From Verrucomicrobiales bacterium (lineage in GTDB: Bacteria > Verrucomicrobiota > Verrucomicrobiia > Limisphaerales > UBA1096): a stretch of 6,013 nt of DNA. Each line of letters starts with the position of its first letter. The stretch's first letter is position 1. Below are positions 5,941 to 6,013 of the stretch, piece after piece. Made by a program: the position numbers and the translations under genes. A model generated the notes under the pieces. That model saw nothing but the letters and a program-made list of their open reading frames with translations. It did not search any database and was not told where the DNA came from. The stretch spans positions 20,980-26,992 of the forward strand of contig PBKH01000057.1 of the NCBI GenBank assembly GCA_002721375.1. The letters are read 5' to 3'.

Positions 5941-6013
5941 ACTCTCTAACAGCTCGCCCAAACTGCTGGGCCTGATCAGCCGGGATCGTCAACGGACTCG
6001 CTCCATCAACATC
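5939..6013 (-). CDS. C-terminal fragment of an unidentified leftward gene (runs off right edge)
   Basis: On the minus strand a frame open from the window edge ends with TAA at 5941-5939. It gives 24 residues, DVDGASPLTIPADQAQQFGR followed by AVRE, with the look of a real protein end: a proline-capped strand or turn (PLTIP) then an amphipathic helix (ADQAQQFGRAVRE). The opposite-strand frame that is open over the same stretch has no start codon after its last stop (5930-5932), which favours the leftward reading. The family cannot be named from so little. It converges on the tRNA and operon, 56 bases from the CCA end of the tRNA. Confidence 0.45.
   Translation of the reverse strand, partial: DVDGASPLTIPADQAQQFGRAVRE

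Noticed and set aside
5855..6013. Genomic island integrated at the tRNA-Ser 3' end.
   Set aside because: No integrase, no second copy of the tRNA 3' end in the window, and the downstream sequence reads as an ordinary convergent gene end.

Overview
The window is a piece of bacterial chromosome of roughly balanced base composition. Its centre is a three-gene rightward cluster (1881-5757) for uptake and breakdown of an acid sugar: a mandelate-racemase/enolase-superfamily sugar-acid dehydratase of the L-rhamnonate dehydratase type, a sodium:solute symporter (SSS family), and an amidohydrolase of the fuconolactonase/rhamnonolactonase type with a Tat-like, possibly lipoprotein, leader. Gaps of 24 and 10 bases indicate one operon.

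Left of it and divergent, over a 106-base gap, two leftward genes lie 39 bases apart: a GNAT acetyltransferase (1331-1774) and a predicted cytosolic beta-propeller, glycosidase-like protein (170-1291). Further left, the first 31 codons of a leftward gene run off the edge (1-95); its N-terminus looks like a PlsC-type lysophospholipid acyltransferase. To the right, 35 bases after the operon, is a complete tRNA-Ser(CGA) with encoded CCA (5793-5882). The right edge holds the last 24 codons of an unidentified leftward gene (5939-6013).

How the genes may work together (inference): in the non-phosphorylating routes for L-fucose and L-rhamnose, a sugar is oxidised to a lactone, a COG3618-type lactonase opens it, and an enolase-superfamily dehydratase converts the aldonate to a 2-keto-3-deoxy acid. 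The lactonase and dehydratase steps are here with a transporter between them; the dehydrogenase and the enzymes after the dehydratase are not in the window. Because the lactonase appears to be exported, the lactone may be opened outside the cytoplasm, the acid imported by the symporter and dehydrated inside.

Organism (inference, moderate to low confidence): no gene start has a convincing Shine-Dalgarno sequence, two genes start with GTG, and this mix (exported amidohydrolase with RRxF leader, SSS symporter, RhmD-like dehydratase, small GNAT protein) recalls polysaccharide-degrading Verrucomicrobiota (Opitutae-like) or related Planctomycetota. No marker gene settles it. No mobile element, CRISPR array, defence gene or integrase was seen; the window reads as a chromosomal catabolic locus.
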